Source: Turnera subulata (taxonomy: Eukaryota > Streptophyta > Magnoliopsida > Malpighiales > Passifloraceae). From it: a stretch of DNA of 64,000 nucleotides. Both the position numbers and the translations under genes were made by a program. Each line of letters opens with the position of its first letter. Within the stretch, counting starts at the first letter, position 1. Below are positions 9,806-20,940 of the stretch, piece after piece. Location: contig JAKUCV010003313.1 in NCBI GenBank assembly GCA_028386065.3, forward strand, positions 1 to 64,000. Direction: 5' to 3'. Below the pieces are notes generated by a model. That model searched no databases. It was not told where the DNA came from and saw only the letters and a program-made list of their open reading frames with translations.

Positions 9806-12370
9806 GTGAAGATGTCAAGTTCTTCATCTTCTTCAGGAAAGTATGAGATAGAGAAGTTTGATGGAGGATCTAGTTTTAGTCTTTGGAAGATTAGAATGAG
9901 ATCTTCTCTGGTATTGCAAGGATTGTGGAAGGCAGTGGATGAGAATTTTCCTGCGGGTACAACAGATACGGTGAAGGAGGAACAGAAGGAAAAGGCTTTG
10001 GGTGCGATTTTCATGTCTGTCACCGATAGAGTGCTTCGCGAGATTGAGTCATCAGTATCTGCGAAAGAAGCATGGAAAAAATTGGAGGACAAGTATTCTG
10101 TTAAATCGCTGACAAATCGGCTTTACCTGAAGAAAAAGCTGTATACTCTCCGTATGCAAGAAGGTACATCTATTAGAAATCACCTTGATGATTTTAATTC
10201 AATAATTATGGATTTGAAAAATATAGACATAATTATTGATGATGAGGATCAAGCCTTGATTTTGTTATGCTCATTACCACCATGTTATGAGAATTTTGTT
10301 GATACATTATTGTATGGGAAAGAAAGTGTTAAGCTGGATGATGTTAGTAGTTCGCTAAAATCAAAGGAGCTTACAAAGAATTTTCCAGACAATAGATCAG
10401 AAGGTGAGAGTTTGGTGAGTAGGGGAAGAACACAATATAAGGATTTCTCTAAGAAATCTAAGGCTAGGTCGAAGTCTAGAGTCAAGAACAAATTCTGTTA
10501 TAAGTGTGGAGAGAAGGGTCACTTGAAATATGATTGTCCAATGTTGAAGAATAAGGGGAAGAAAAAGGATGAGAGTTCTGCGAATATTGTCGACACTTGC
10601 GTCAATTCTGATGACAGTGATAGAACTGGGGAAGTTTTGTCTGTGGGTTCTATTCATGGACAAAATTCATGGGTTCTTGATTCTGGTGCGACGTTTCACA
10701 TGTGTCCTCACAGGCATTGGTTTGCTACATACAAACAAATGAGTGGGACTGTCTTCTTGGGCAATAACAATTCTTTGTCAGTGGAAGGGATTGGTCACAT
10801 CAAGTTAAAAATGTTCGATGGTGTTATTAGAAGCATTGAGTGTTGGCATGTTCCCCATATGAAGAGGAATTTAATTTCTCTTTCAACATTGGATGATCAA
10901 GGATACAAGTTTCATTCTGAAAATGGGATCCTAAAGGTGTGCAAAGGCTCCATGGTACTTATGAAAGGAAAATTGGAATCTAGATTGTATTTTCTTCAAG
11001 GTAGTGTGGCTTCAGGAGAAGCTGCTGTTGCGTCAGGGAGTAGTCATCTTAGTAAGTCTCAGTTGTGGCATTTGCGTCTTGGTCACATGAGTGACAAAGG
11101 ATTATCTGTGTTGAAGAAGCAAAACTTGCTGGATGGGTATAAAAATGAAGCTCTAGAATTTTGTGAACACTGTGTGGTTGGTAAACAAACTAGGGTGAAG
11201 TTCAGCAAGAAGGCAGAACACAAGACCAAGGACAAGTTAGATTACATACATTCTGACTTGTGGGGTCCGAACAGAGTTCCTTCTAAGAATGGTGCCAGGT
11301 ATTTCATGACTTTGATTGATGATTATTCTAGGATGGTGTGGGTGTATTTTCTAAAGACAAAAGATGAAGCATTTTCAACTTTTGTTAAATGGAAGACGAT
11401 GGTTGAGCGCCAAACAGAGCGAAAAGTTAAGCGTCTTCGGACTGACAATGGGTTGGAATTTTGCAACAGGGTGTTCAACAATTTCTGCAGCAAAGAGGGA
11501 ATAGTGAGGCACCGCACTTGTGCAGGAACACCACAGCAGAATGGTGTTGCAGAACGTATGAACAGGACGCTTTGTGATAGAGCACGAAGCATGCTTTCAC
11601 ATTCAGGTGTGAGCAAAAGTTTTTGGGCTGAAGCTATCAATACAGCTTGCTATTTGGTTAACAGGTCTCCATCGACAGCTATTGAGTTGAAAACTCCTTT
11701 TGAGGTATGGTCCGGTTTTCCTGCTGATTACTCTAATTTAAGAGTATTTGGTTGTCCTGCATATGCTCATGTGAGGGATGGTAAACTTGAGCCGAGGGCA
11801 AAGAAATGCATATTTCTAGGATATGCATCTGGAGTAAAGGGTTACAGGCTGTGGTGTACAGATACCAAATCTCCAGGTATGATTATTAGCAGGGATGTGA
11901 AATTTAATGAATGTGTCTCATTGGATGGTCAAAAGGAGAAGACAATAGCAGAAACAGACCGCGGTGTCAGAGAACAAATTGAGCTTGAGATTGATATTCC
12001 ACAAGTTCAGCCTTGTAATACAGTTGTGGAGGAGGTGCAAAATCTTGCTGTTGATGATGCACCTGTACAACAACAGCAAACGTATAATATTGCCACAGGT
12101 AGATCAAAGTGGCAAACGAAAGTACCAGCTAAGTATGCGAATGTTGCTGACGCAATTCTTGTTGGTTATGCAAACCTTGTAGAATTTGCATTGTCAGTTG
12201 CAGAAACAATTGATGTGCATGAGCCTAATAGCTATAAAGAAGCTATTGCTAGCTCGGATGTTGATCAATGGATTGGTGCTATGGGTGAAGAGATTGAGTC
12301 TCTTCACAAGAATCAAACATGGAAGCTTGTTCCATTGCCGAAAGGACAGGAGGTAGTAGGCTGCAAGTGA
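9806..12370 (+). pseudogene. Copia polyprotein, gag-protease-integrase part, ended by a premature stop
   Basis: An 854-codon frame. A gag domain of the UBN2/DUF4219 kind fills about residues 10-190. A CCHC zinc knuckle CYKCGEKGHLKYDC is at 231-244. The aspartic protease motif DSGAT starts at about 292. A GAG-pre-integrase HxRLGH segment with a following CxxC leads into the integrase core, with HSDLWGP, a TDNG motif and the QQNGVAERMNRTL region containing the catalytic Glu. The frame then reaches the start of the reverse-transcriptase region and meets TGA at 12368-12370, where the family normally has a conserved tryptophan codon. The likely authentic start is the Met at 9812, two codons in. 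The rest of the polyprotein continues in the same frame after the stop. Confidence 0.92.
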
Positions 12371-13792
12371 GTTTTCAAGAGGAAAGAAGGAAATCCGGGG
12401 GTTGAAGCACCTAGATACAAGGCAAGGTTAGTAGCTAAAGGTTTTACACAGAGGGAGGGGATAGACTATAATGAAGTATTTTCTCCAGTGGTAAAACACA
12501 GCTCTATCAGGGTCATATTAGCTATGGTGGCTCTTCATGACTTAGAGCTAGAGCAGTTAGATGTAAAAACTGCTTTCTTGCATGGTGAGTTGGAGGAGCA
12601 AATTTATATGCGTCAACCTGAGGGATTCATCACTCCAGGTATGGAAGACCATGTTTGCTTACTTAAAAAGTCCTTATATGGTTTGAAACAGTCTCCTAGG
12701 CAGTGGTATAAGAGGTTTGATACATTCATGGTTCGTAGTGGCTTTACTCGAAGTGCATATGATAGTTGTGTGTATCATAAGAAGCTTGCAGATGATTCTT
12801 TGGTGTATTTGCTGTTGTATGTGGATGACATGCTCATTGCTGCTAACAGTATTTCAGAGATTACCGTATTGAAAAAGCAGCTTGGTGAAGAGTTTGAGAT
12901 GAAGGATTTGGGTGCAGCAAGGAAGATTTTAGGGATGGAAATCACAAGGAATAGAAGTGTTGGGAAGCTTATGCTTAGTCAACAGTCCTATGTTGAGAAA
13001 GTTCTCCAGAGATTTAATTTAGCAGGTGCTAAACCTGTGTCTATTCCATTTGCTACACATTTCAAGTTGTCTGCAGACATGTCACCAAAGACAGACGAGG
13101 AGATGGAAGAAATGTCTCTTGTTCCATATTCAAGTGCTGTAGGTAGCATCATGTATGCTATGGTATGCACTCGTCCTGACATTTCACATGCTGTCAGTGT
13201 TGTGAGTAGATACATGGCGTATCCAGGAAAGGAACATTGGCAAGCAGTGAAGTGGATTTTGAGATACTTAAAAGGTACTGCTAGTGTTGGTTTGACGTTT
13301 GACAAAGCCAAGTTAATGAATTCGGTTGTTGGCTATGTTGATTCAGACTATGCAGGGGACTTAGATAAGAGAAGGTCTTTGACAGGTTATGTCTTTAGTC
13401 TTTCTGGTAGTGCTATCAGTTGGAAAGCAACTTTGCAAGCTGTTGTTGCGTTGTCTACTACAGAGGCAGAGTATATGGCTATTACTGAAGCAGTGAAAGA
13501 AGCTATTTGGTTACAAGGTCTGGTAAGTGATCTGGGGTTGCCACAGAAGAAAACTGCAGTGTTTTGTGACAATCAAAGTGCTATCCATCTTACTAAGAAC
13601 CAGATGTATCATGAGCGAACAAAGCATATAGATGTCAGACTTCACTTTATTCGGGACATTATATCACAGGGTGTTGTTGATGTGAAGAAAGTGTCTACAC
13701 ATGATAATCCAGCAGATATGATGACCAAGGCAGTTCCAGTTACCAAGTTTAGGCATTGCCTAGACTTGGTTGGTGTAGGCAGTACGCAGTAA
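12371..13792 (+). pseudogene. Copia polyprotein, reverse transcriptase and RNase H part
   Basis: This is the same frame as the upstream part, after the single stop. The reverse transcriptase has the [10 protein letters not shown] and [14 protein letters not shown] motifs and the YVDD catalytic box near 12818. RNase H follows with DSDYAGD, STTEAEY and CDNQSA and the terminal HTKHID-like block (here [13 protein letters not shown]). The frame ends 78 bp before the 3' LTR. No further frameshift is seen, so one base change separates this copy from an open polyprotein. It is a probable source or close relative of other copies in this genome. Confidence 0.92.
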
Positions 13793-13858
13793 TGCCCTTA
13801 AGAGGGCTGTGACAAGGCAGCGGGTTGTTTTTCCTGGTAGATGAAGAGAATTCAAGTC

Positions 13859-13868
13859 AAGGGGAAGA
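13859..13868 (+). promoter_or_regulatory. Polypurine tract of the Copia element
   Basis: AAGGGGAAGA ends two bases before the 3' LTR, the usual place of the plus-strand priming site. Confidence 0.7.
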
Positions 13869-13870
13869 TT

Positions 13871-14162
13871 TGTTGTTTTTTTGTTGTCTTGAATTCTAGT
13901 GGACCTAGTTTATAGTTTGGGCTTGTAGACTTGTTATTAGTTAGGGCCCAACTGTTAAGTTGCCGAAAGTGCAGGTTTACATACAGAGAATGTAAACAGG
14001 TTCTGTATTGTACTATCATTCATCATAGTGGAAAAACTCTCTCTGTTCTTATCCGAGGACGTAGGCATCAATGGCCGAACCTCGTTAAATCCTTGTGTCT
14101 ATTTCTTTTCTTTCTCGTTGAGTGCTTGATTGATTGTGAGAAATAACCACGTTCTCCTAACA
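13871..14162 (+). repeat. 3' LTR of the Copia element
   Basis: 292 bp, partner of 9468-9759, with 7 differences by eye; followed directly by GACCA. Confidence 0.95.
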
Positions 14163-14167
14163 GACCA

Positions 14168-14982
14168 ATTGATTTGTTTATTGGATTATAATGATATTTT
14201 AGAGCCAAGTCGATTTGTTTGATTGTTAGACTTTAATTTAGCATGTTGACCCAATAGATTAATTAATAGATTACGTTTAAGGCCAGCCTTAGGACTAATT
14301 TTCTGTCCCAACAACACAAGATTTTCGGAGATTCACACCCATTAAAGTCTGAATATTATTCTACCTATCTTTGTTGTTACTATGGACATGAAAAGAAATT
14401 TGGTTGATGTGCTTGGGGTGGAGGTTAAACAATTGAGAAAAGAGGTAAAATTGGAGGCTTATGAAAGCTAATAAACATGCTTAATGATCTGGGAATGGAT
14501 GGTAATCAAGGAAGAATCTAATGAAGGAAAGGAGGTAAAAACTTGAGAAAGTACTAAAGTGAAAAAGCTAGCACAACAAAATCCCCATGGATCGCCATCC
14601 AATTTCTAACAAATTCAGAAATTAATTGTAACATATGAATGTGCTTATATTATTAAGTAATTATGATGACTCAAGGCTGGGTGAATGGAGAGGTCTTTAG
14701 CATATCGTTTCAGTCCAGCTTGAGGTTATTTTAGACGAACTTAAAGCGTGGTAAATGGTAACAGAGCCAGTTTCGAGTCGATGAGGATGAAAAGTGTGCA
14801 CGATAAGAGCTTGAATAAAGAACTGCTTGTAGCAGGCCTCTTGAGTGAGAGATAGTCAAACATGTTTTTATGAGATAGTTTAAGGATTTTTTGAGATAGT
14901 TTAAGGATAGATATCAAAGATCACGGTGCGCACATTCTCACAAGGTCAACACTGACAACACAAGCCAAAAGTTGAACCCAAA
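14168..14982. other. Spacer, nothing recognised
   Basis: AT-rich DNA upstream of IAN-2. It includes a short direct repeat of GAGATAGTTTAAGGAT near 14871-14907. No coding potential. Confidence 0.4.
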
Positions 14983-15102
14983 GGGCACATATGTTTGGGA
15001 AAACCAAGAAAAAAAAGGGGCACATATGCTTGGGAAAACCAAAAAAAAAAAAAAGGCAAAGGGCACATATGTTTGGGAAAACCAAAAAAAAGGGGCACAT
15101 AT
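14983..15102 (+). repeat. Minisatellite, unit GGGCACATATGTTTGGGAAA
   Basis: Three full copies and one partial copy of a 34-44 bp unit made of GGGCACATATG.TTGGGAAAACC followed by an A-run of variable length. Confidence 0.9.
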
Positions 15103-15602
15103 TTTTTAGTTGACTTGTGAAAGGTAGTTGGTCAAGTCATAAACATAATCTATTTCTTTTTTCTTTGTCTGAAACCGAGTATATTATTGAAGCAAAAAAC
15201 AAAAGATACATTGTGCGGATGCTCTCCTATCATCTTCTATATCAAAACATAAACTATAATTTGCTATTTGGCTTTCATCATTCATGATAATTACAACGGT
15301 TAACTAACATATATATATATGCCTCGTTAGCATAAGAAAACTAGCATATATGCCCACTAGCCCTAATCTATTTCTTGTCACTATAGTACGAGTGATCTGT
15401 AATTTTATGTATGTATCTACAATAATTAATCTGATTTCACATTGCACCATTGGATGGCGTAGCTTTATGCGCTATTCTATTCTAACATATTAATTAATAC
15501 ATAATAGCATAGAAAAAACAATATATTAATACATAACAAGACCAAGAAAAAAGAAGATAACGAAGACCTGGGTACATTGATACATTCTGAGAAAGACCAA
15601 AG

Positions 15603-15732
15603 CCAAACCTACACCTTCTATTTATCATACTGCTACCTTAAGTTTCTTCTTCATCAATCACCACAGTCATCAGGTTTCCCTCTAAGATCATCATTTCTGC
15701 GCGTTTCTAGTTTATACTTGGCTTTGAGCAAG
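15603..15732 (+). promoter_or_regulatory. IAN-2 TATA region and 5'UTR exon
   Basis: CTATTTATCATAC (from 15618) stands where IAN-1 and IAN-3 have CTATTTATAC. The leader ends GAGCAAG at 15732 with a GTAATG donor; the UTR intron 15733-15814 ends TATGCAG. Confidence 0.65.
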
Positions 15733-15823
15733 GTAATGCTGATTGTGTGGTTTTCTTTTGCTAATCATTGTCTGTGGAGTATTAATGCATGAAACTTAGC
15801 ATCGGATTATGCAGAATATATAC

Positions 15824-17729
15824 ATGTCTAACAACAGAAGAAACATAGTTCTGATTGGGAAGACTGGGAACGGCAAAAGCTCCACAGGCAACAGTATTCT
15901 TATGCAGAAAGGGGCCTTTGAAGAAGCTGGATCGCTTGGAAGTGTTACTCAGACTACCCAAATGGAGTCTACCACAATCACGGATCCAAACGATCTTCAG
16001 CGATACACTGTCAACGTTGTTGATACTCCTGGTAGACATATATCTCTCTTTGTTTGGTTGCCAAGAAAAAGACTTAATTAATTACAAATTATTGAATTGG
16101 CCATTGCAGGACTGTTTGATGGTACTAGCACAGTTACCCAAGTGAGCAAAGAAATTATCAAGTGTATGACTCTGGCGAAGGAAGGGATCCATGCTTTTAT
16201 CGTGGTTCTCAGGATTGGGAATCGCTTCTCAGAAGAGGAAGCAAAGGCAATAGATCAGTTAGAGAAATTGTTTGGTCCCGAAGCAGTTGACCACATGATT
16301 GTTGTGTTCACCAGGGCAGATGATTTGGAAAGCCCTGAAGAGTGGCCCCATATTCTGAGCACGGCTCCCCCTCTTCTGCAGGTACATCATTTTCAGGAAC
16401 CATATGCATGTATATAGTTTTCCTCTTTGCTAAGAATTCATCTCATTCCTATTTATTTACGAAAGATATGTATGACAATTTGAGAAACAAAAATGACCAT
16501 TGAAAGACTGTTGATATCAAGATAATATATATTAACAAGTGGTTTAGTACTTTTTCTTAAAGATTTGACCCCAAACGGAAAAATCCTAGAGTCTGTCCCT
16601 TGTCCAAGTGGTTTAGTACTTATTCTCTCTAAGTAAAGCTTCGGGCTGATCAAGTAGTCTTGTGAATGAAGAGCATTATTATTGGGAGAGTTTTACTTGG
16701 TGGCCGACTCGACTGGAACAATAGTTTTATTGCATCTTTGCAAAAAAAAATTGCAGAATTTTTTGGATAGGTGCCACAATCGAATAGTGTTGTTTAACAA
16801 CAAAGCATATAAGCTGGGCAGAGACAAAGAGAAGAACAAGCTAGAGAGCCAGCGCAGGGAGCTTCTCCACCTTATAAACCAGGTGATGAATGAAAAAGGT
16901 GGCAAAGCCTATACTAACGAGATTTATGAGAAGGTCAAGGTGGGTTTGCTTAATTGGTTGGTTGTACTTTTGCTAAAAGTTAATTGAGATGGAGGGTACA
17001 GAATTGAATAATGACTCTCGATCTGTTTGTTTGGGCAGGAAGAGGTGAAAAAGCAAGAACTACGAAAGAATAACCCGGAAACGATCGATATTGTTGAAAT
17101 CCTAAAACCAATGATGGAAGCGGTATATATATCCATCTGGATTAATTCTTTCTCTTCTCTGCTCTACTTTCTTTGTGTTTGGTTTCGTTCTCTCATAGTT
17201 AAAACACACCAATACATGGCAAGTAGAAAAGTTATAAGGTATCTTTATATTGCATGGATTAATATGAAATGTAGTTACTTTAAAGTCCCTTATGTATATA
17301 TCAAACAATACCCTATACCACAAAATACCACCATATGATCTCTAATTTGAGTCAATCAATTATATACCTTGGATAGCCTTTGCGCGATGTTCATGATGTG
17401 ACATGCTGGCCACAAATGGTGGATTACTAGGGAGTGATCATTTGCTCTCTAAGTTTTAAAATTAATCATATAGATTTTTGATATTGTTGGATTGCTATCA
17501 TGTTTCTTGGATAGTCCTCCAAGAAAAACATACAGGAAATAAAGACAAGCAAAGTGTAGATGTCATTGTCCATGTGCTGCGGCGCATGCATGCATTCTAC
17601 CAAGATTTCATGTTTGATGTTTTGTAACTATATGTTTCTCTATAGATCGAGTCCACGTTGACGGGGCAAATCGGGATTGATATCATCGGCCAAGTGCAGA
17701 GCATTCTTTCAAAATTTGATATCTTCTAA
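15824..17729 (+). CDS. AIG1/IAN GTPase IAN-2, five coding exons
   Basis: Coding exons are 15824-16031, 16110-16381, 16757-16939, 17039-17122 and 17646-17729, giving 276 aa. Exon lengths 208, 272 and 183 are identical to IAN-1. Motifs: P-loop GKTGNGKS, DTPG, RFSEEEAKAID, G4 TRAD and the RCHNR...LFNN block. The last exon ends in QSILSKFDIF, so there is no CaaX motif. The preceding intron (17123-17645) is far longer than in IAN-1. An ATG at 15809 overlaps the UTR-intron acceptor and would be destroyed by splicing, so the ATG at 15824 is chosen. A degenerate copy of the IAN-1-type last exon, with an early stop, lies 18 bp further on. IAN-2 therefore seems to use a different terminal exon from its neighbour. 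Function as for IAN-1: GTP-binding protein, immunity or endomembrane role inferred from the family. Confidence 0.85.
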
Positions 17730-17747
17730 TTGTGTTTCTCTACCCAT

Positions 17748-17824
17748 ATGGACTCCAAGTTGACAGAGTAGCCCAACAATGAGCTGGAGAAGGAAATTAG
17801 AGAAGGGGAAGTTCCATTATGTGA
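17748..17824 (+). pseudogene. Degenerate IAN-1-type last exon downstream of IAN-2
   Basis: ATGGACTCCAAGTTGACAGA at 17748 resembles the start of IAN-1 exon 6, but is followed at once by an in-frame TAG. The stretch ends CCATTATGTGA, as does IAN-1. The motif encoding the two cysteines is lost. Confidence 0.65.
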
Positions 17825-18337
17825 CGTTAGGCAAACAGTGATATCTATATATGCAAAATAGTTGAAAGTTCGATTTATCTATAAGCATTTCTTTCTTTAT
17901 CAGAGAACAATCATTGCTTTTCTTTAGAAAAGAAGAAACTTAATAAGCTAATTAAGAGTACTGGAGGATTTGTTCTATTATCCAATACCTCCGAGGGAAT
18001 TGCCCATGGTACCAGTATATCTACCTTGAACAATTTAAGAGAACATATCTATTTGTTCCATTAGTTTTTGTGTGAATTAATTTTACGTCACTCGATGAAG
18101 TCAATTTGACTTTTATACTAGCAATGTAACTTTTTTTTTTTGATTATTATGCTAATCGTGCGATGATGTTACTGCTGTATGAGGAAAACTGTGCAAAAAG
18201 CACTACGACAAGCAAAGGAATGAAGTACCTATGCTGTCGTCGGAAACAGGAACTACAAAGTTATGTGGGATAATGTAAAAGATATGCCCTTAGTAGTTAG
18301 TATGACGCCACATATGAAAGAGTATCATTAGAACCAA
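17825..18337. other. IAN-2 3' flank
   Basis: Diverged relative of the IAN-1 3' flank; shared words include GGATTTGTTCTATT, GTATATCTACC and TGAACAA. No gene seen. Confidence 0.55.
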
Positions 18338-18478
18338 TTGAGGTTGGTTCAAGTGGTAAGCGACTTGTTACGCTTAAGCGAGGTCTCGGGTTCGAGTCCT
18401 CGTGTACGCAGAAAACCTCATTTGGGAGACTCACCCACCATTACCTAGGTGCACCACCCGAGTCGAGCTGGATTGGCA
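18338..18478 (+). mobile_element. tRNA-derived SINE
   Basis: The head looks like a tRNA with RNA polymerase III promoter boxes: a box-A-like TGGTTCAAGTGG (18345-18356) and box B GGTTCGAGTCC (18389-18399). A non-tRNA body follows. I could not form a proper acceptor stem, so it is read as a SINE, not a working tRNA gene. The right end merges into the LINE remnant and is uncertain. Confidence 0.6.
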
Positions 18479-19440
18479 TTGGAAATAGAAAAGGATGGTG
18501 AGAAAGCTGGAGCGGAAGTTGAGCACTTGCTAGCAATTAATTGATTCCCAACAATGTGATTGGCCGACATGATACCGCCGAAGCCATTTAAAGAGCAAGG
18601 CCCGATTCTTATCCAACAAGGATTCAACCCCGAAACCGCCCTGAGCCCTTGAACAGGCAATCTTAGCCATGCAACTAAACTCATCTTGGCCCTATCACAC
18701 CAGTACCGGACCACAAGAAATGTCTCTGAATGGATGGCCTATCAATTTGCGAGCCACCAACACTGGTAGCTGGAATGGAAAAGGATAATGGTTGGGTAAG
18801 GATGAGAGCATTGCTTTAAGCAAGACAAGACGGCCTGCGAAAGGCAAAAAGAACTCGCTTCAAATTTGGTCTGATACGGAGGAAAAAGAAGAGTTTCATC
18901 CGTATATTTGCAAGATAGGTACAGGATTATCATTCACAAACGGAGAGATTAATTAAATTTGAGAACCGTGCCTGAGTAATCAGAGAAGCCAAGCCTTCAG
19001 CCGCAAACAAGAATAAAAAAAGAAGAGAGGGGGTCTCTTTGTTTTAGCCCATTGGACATGGTGAATTGTGGTGAAGGTGATCCATTGAATAGAACGGACA
19101 ATTGATGAGAAGAGGCTAAACAGGACCGAATCCAGAACAACCACCGATCTCCATTACCCATCTTGCTCTAGACTTGGAATAGGTAACCATAAGAGACCGA
19201 GTCATTAGCCTTTCAAAAATCTAGTTTCCAAATAATTGCTTGCTGTCGTGATTCCTTTAGAGGATGGACCACCTTGGAGGCTAGGAACACAATCCAAGAT
19301 GGATCTTCCAACTATATATGAAACTGACTGAGTGGAACTAATAAGATGTTGCATTACGTAGGCTTGAGTCGTTTAGCAAGAAGTTTGGAGATGATCTTAT
19401 AAATCCCATGAATCATGGATTGGAGACTATAATTAAACGC
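18440..19440 (-). pseudogene. L1-like LINE reverse transcriptase remnant
   Basis: Read on the minus strand, from high to low coordinates, pieces of a LINE reverse transcriptase appear in the right order but in different frames. They are IYKIISKLLAKRLKPT (about 19355-19400), a region with NGSPSPQF and GLKQRDPLS that matches the family's NGSP...GLRQGDPLSP motif, and near 18600-18690 a GGFG...ALLFKWLRRY stretch typical of the segment before the zf-RVT domain. Several frameshifts and stops make it dead. It replaces the 5' part of a third IAN copy whose exon 5 lies just beyond it. Confidence 0.75.
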
Positions 19441-19475
19441 CACAGAATGATGACTTTCTATGTTCGATTTTGCAG

Positions 19476-19562
19476 GAAGAGATGAAAAAACGAGAACTTC
19501 TGGACATTGAGAGGAAAAAGGCGGAAATGGACAAAATGCTAGCTCCAATTATAAAGAGGTAA
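19476..19562 (+). pseudogene. Orphan IAN exon 5
   Basis: After a TTTTGCAG acceptor, the sequence begins GAAGAGATGAAAAAACGAGA, as exon 5 of IAN-1, -3 and -4 do. It encodes EEMKKRELLDIERKKAEMDK and a few more residues, ending AAGAGG followed by TAA or a GTAAAT donor. No other IAN exons are adjacent: the 5' side is LINE sequence and the 3' side is an LTR-like insert. Confidence 0.75.
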
Positions 19563-19782
19563 ATAGGAGGGTGTATTAGAAAACCGTATATAGAGTGCTA
19601 TTTGTCCATTAAGCGGATTCTTAACTTTTTTGGGGGCTTGTTCTCCTTTTTCCATTGTTATAATTAATCAACACTTTGCTTGACTTTATTTGTTATATTT
19701 CTTGCGACACATCCATTTTTAAATCACTGTCCAAGTGCTACGCATTCTATTATCAACATTTGAGGTTCTGTAACTGTATTTC

Positions 19783-20677
19783 TGTTGCCCCCAAAAACGG
19801 GTTTTAGGAAACAGGACAAGCAACCACTACTTGCCAAACCCAAAATTGAGTCGTTTCAGGCAGACGGTGTTGCACGTCTCTGGTTGGGCTTTGCACAAAG
19901 ATGAAATGAGCAGGCATTCAGGCCTTGATTTTATTAATGATAATGGGTTACAAAGATAATAAACGGCCCGCGGTGGCCGTGGTTTTCAAATTCCCTATAC
20001 TAAGCTCCTGTGGTCTTATAGTTTTCGACCGTGGGTAGCGATTAGATGACACACTGAGGGGGAATCACCTGCATGCACACTTGGAAAGGTAGGAATAACA
20101 AGATTCAAGGATAAGAGTTAAGAGAAGGTAAGGGTAACGAGAGATTAAAAAAAAAAGGAATTTGAGGGTGCGAGAGATTAAAAGTAAAGGAGTTTAAGGG
20201 TGCGAGAGATTAAAAGTAAAGGAGTTCAAGGGTGCGAGAGATTAAAACTAAAGGGCCTTGTGGGTGCGAGAGATTAAAAGTAAAGAGTAAGGGTGCGAGA
20301 GATTAAAGTAAATGACACAAATGTAAAGAGATAAGGGAACGAGGGATAAAAGTAAATGACAGGAAAAGAAAAATAAGTTAATGGTGCATAGTTGTGTGTT
20401 TGTGTGTCCTTGTGTGTTCCCCCTCTCGCGCTTTTATAGTAGCTGAGGAGCCACTTGTGGGGCACATTATGGGCTGTGTCGCGTCGTATTTCAGCAGGAC
20501 CTCGTCGGTTGAAAGTCCATTCTGCCCTTCCCTTGCTCCTTTAAAGGACCGCAGGACCGGGTAATTCGTCATTTTGCCTCTTGTACCGCGGCCGCCTTCC
20601 GTAGGTGTCAGTCGTGGGGTCCATGGGACACATTATGGCTTATCATGTGTCCCTAGGACACAAGATAGAAAAACCCA
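19783..20677 (-). mobile_element. Probable solo LTR or LTR-like insertion in the broken IAN copy
   Basis: The segment starts TGTTGCCCCC on the plus strand, ends near ACCCA, and splits intron-5-like DNA (to about 19782) from duplicated IAN 3' flank (from about 20678). The minus strand shows a TATA-like CTATAAAAGCGCG near 20430 followed by a short leader. No target duplication is seen and the exon-6 region is missing, so insertion went with a deletion or the ends have eroded. Confidence 0.45.
20135..20330 (+). repeat. Minisatellite with GGGTGCGAGAGATTAAAAGT unit
   Basis: Five imperfect copies of a unit of about 32 bp, each containing GGGTGCGAGAGATTAAA. It lies inside the LTR-like insertion. 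Confidence 0.9.
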
Positions 20678-20925
20678 AAGAATAATTAAGAGCTAAGAGT
20701 GTGGAGTGTTTGTTCTATTTATTGATATTTCTGAGGGTTTTGCCCATTGTACTTTGATCAATATCTACCATGAACAATAAAAGAAGAAAAAGACATATCT
20801 ATTTGCTTTCCATTAATTTCTGCCTGTCTGAATTAATTTTACTTACCCGAATGGAAGCTGTTTTAAAGAAATGAAGTTAATTTGACTTTTGTAAGGCATT
20901 TTACGTAATAGCTTGATTAGTTTTT
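20678..20925. repeat. Duplicated IAN-1 3' flank
   Basis: Aligns with 8983-9225 at high identity, including AATAATTAAGAGCTAAGAGT and TTGATCAATATCTACCATGA. It marks the end of the third, broken IAN copy. Confidence 0.85.
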
Positions 20926-20940
20926 CTTCCATAGATTTGG

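Larger units (their letters stand above)
9468..14162 (+). mobile_element. Tork/Tnt1-like Copia LTR retrotransposon, nearly intact
   Basis: The element has two 292-bp LTRs that start TGTTG and end CTAACA, and is flanked by the 5-bp duplication GACCA (9463-9467 and 14163-14167). The order gag, protease, integrase, reverse transcriptase, RNase H is that of Copia elements. By my count the LTRs differ at 7 of 292 positions (about 2.4 percent), so the insertion is fairly recent. It sits between IAN-1 and IAN-2. One in-frame stop interrupts the polyprotein at 12368-12370. Confidence 0.95.

Noticed and set aside
18338..18410. Functional tRNA gene
   Set aside because: Both promoter boxes are present, but I could not pair an acceptor stem and a SINE-like body follows.
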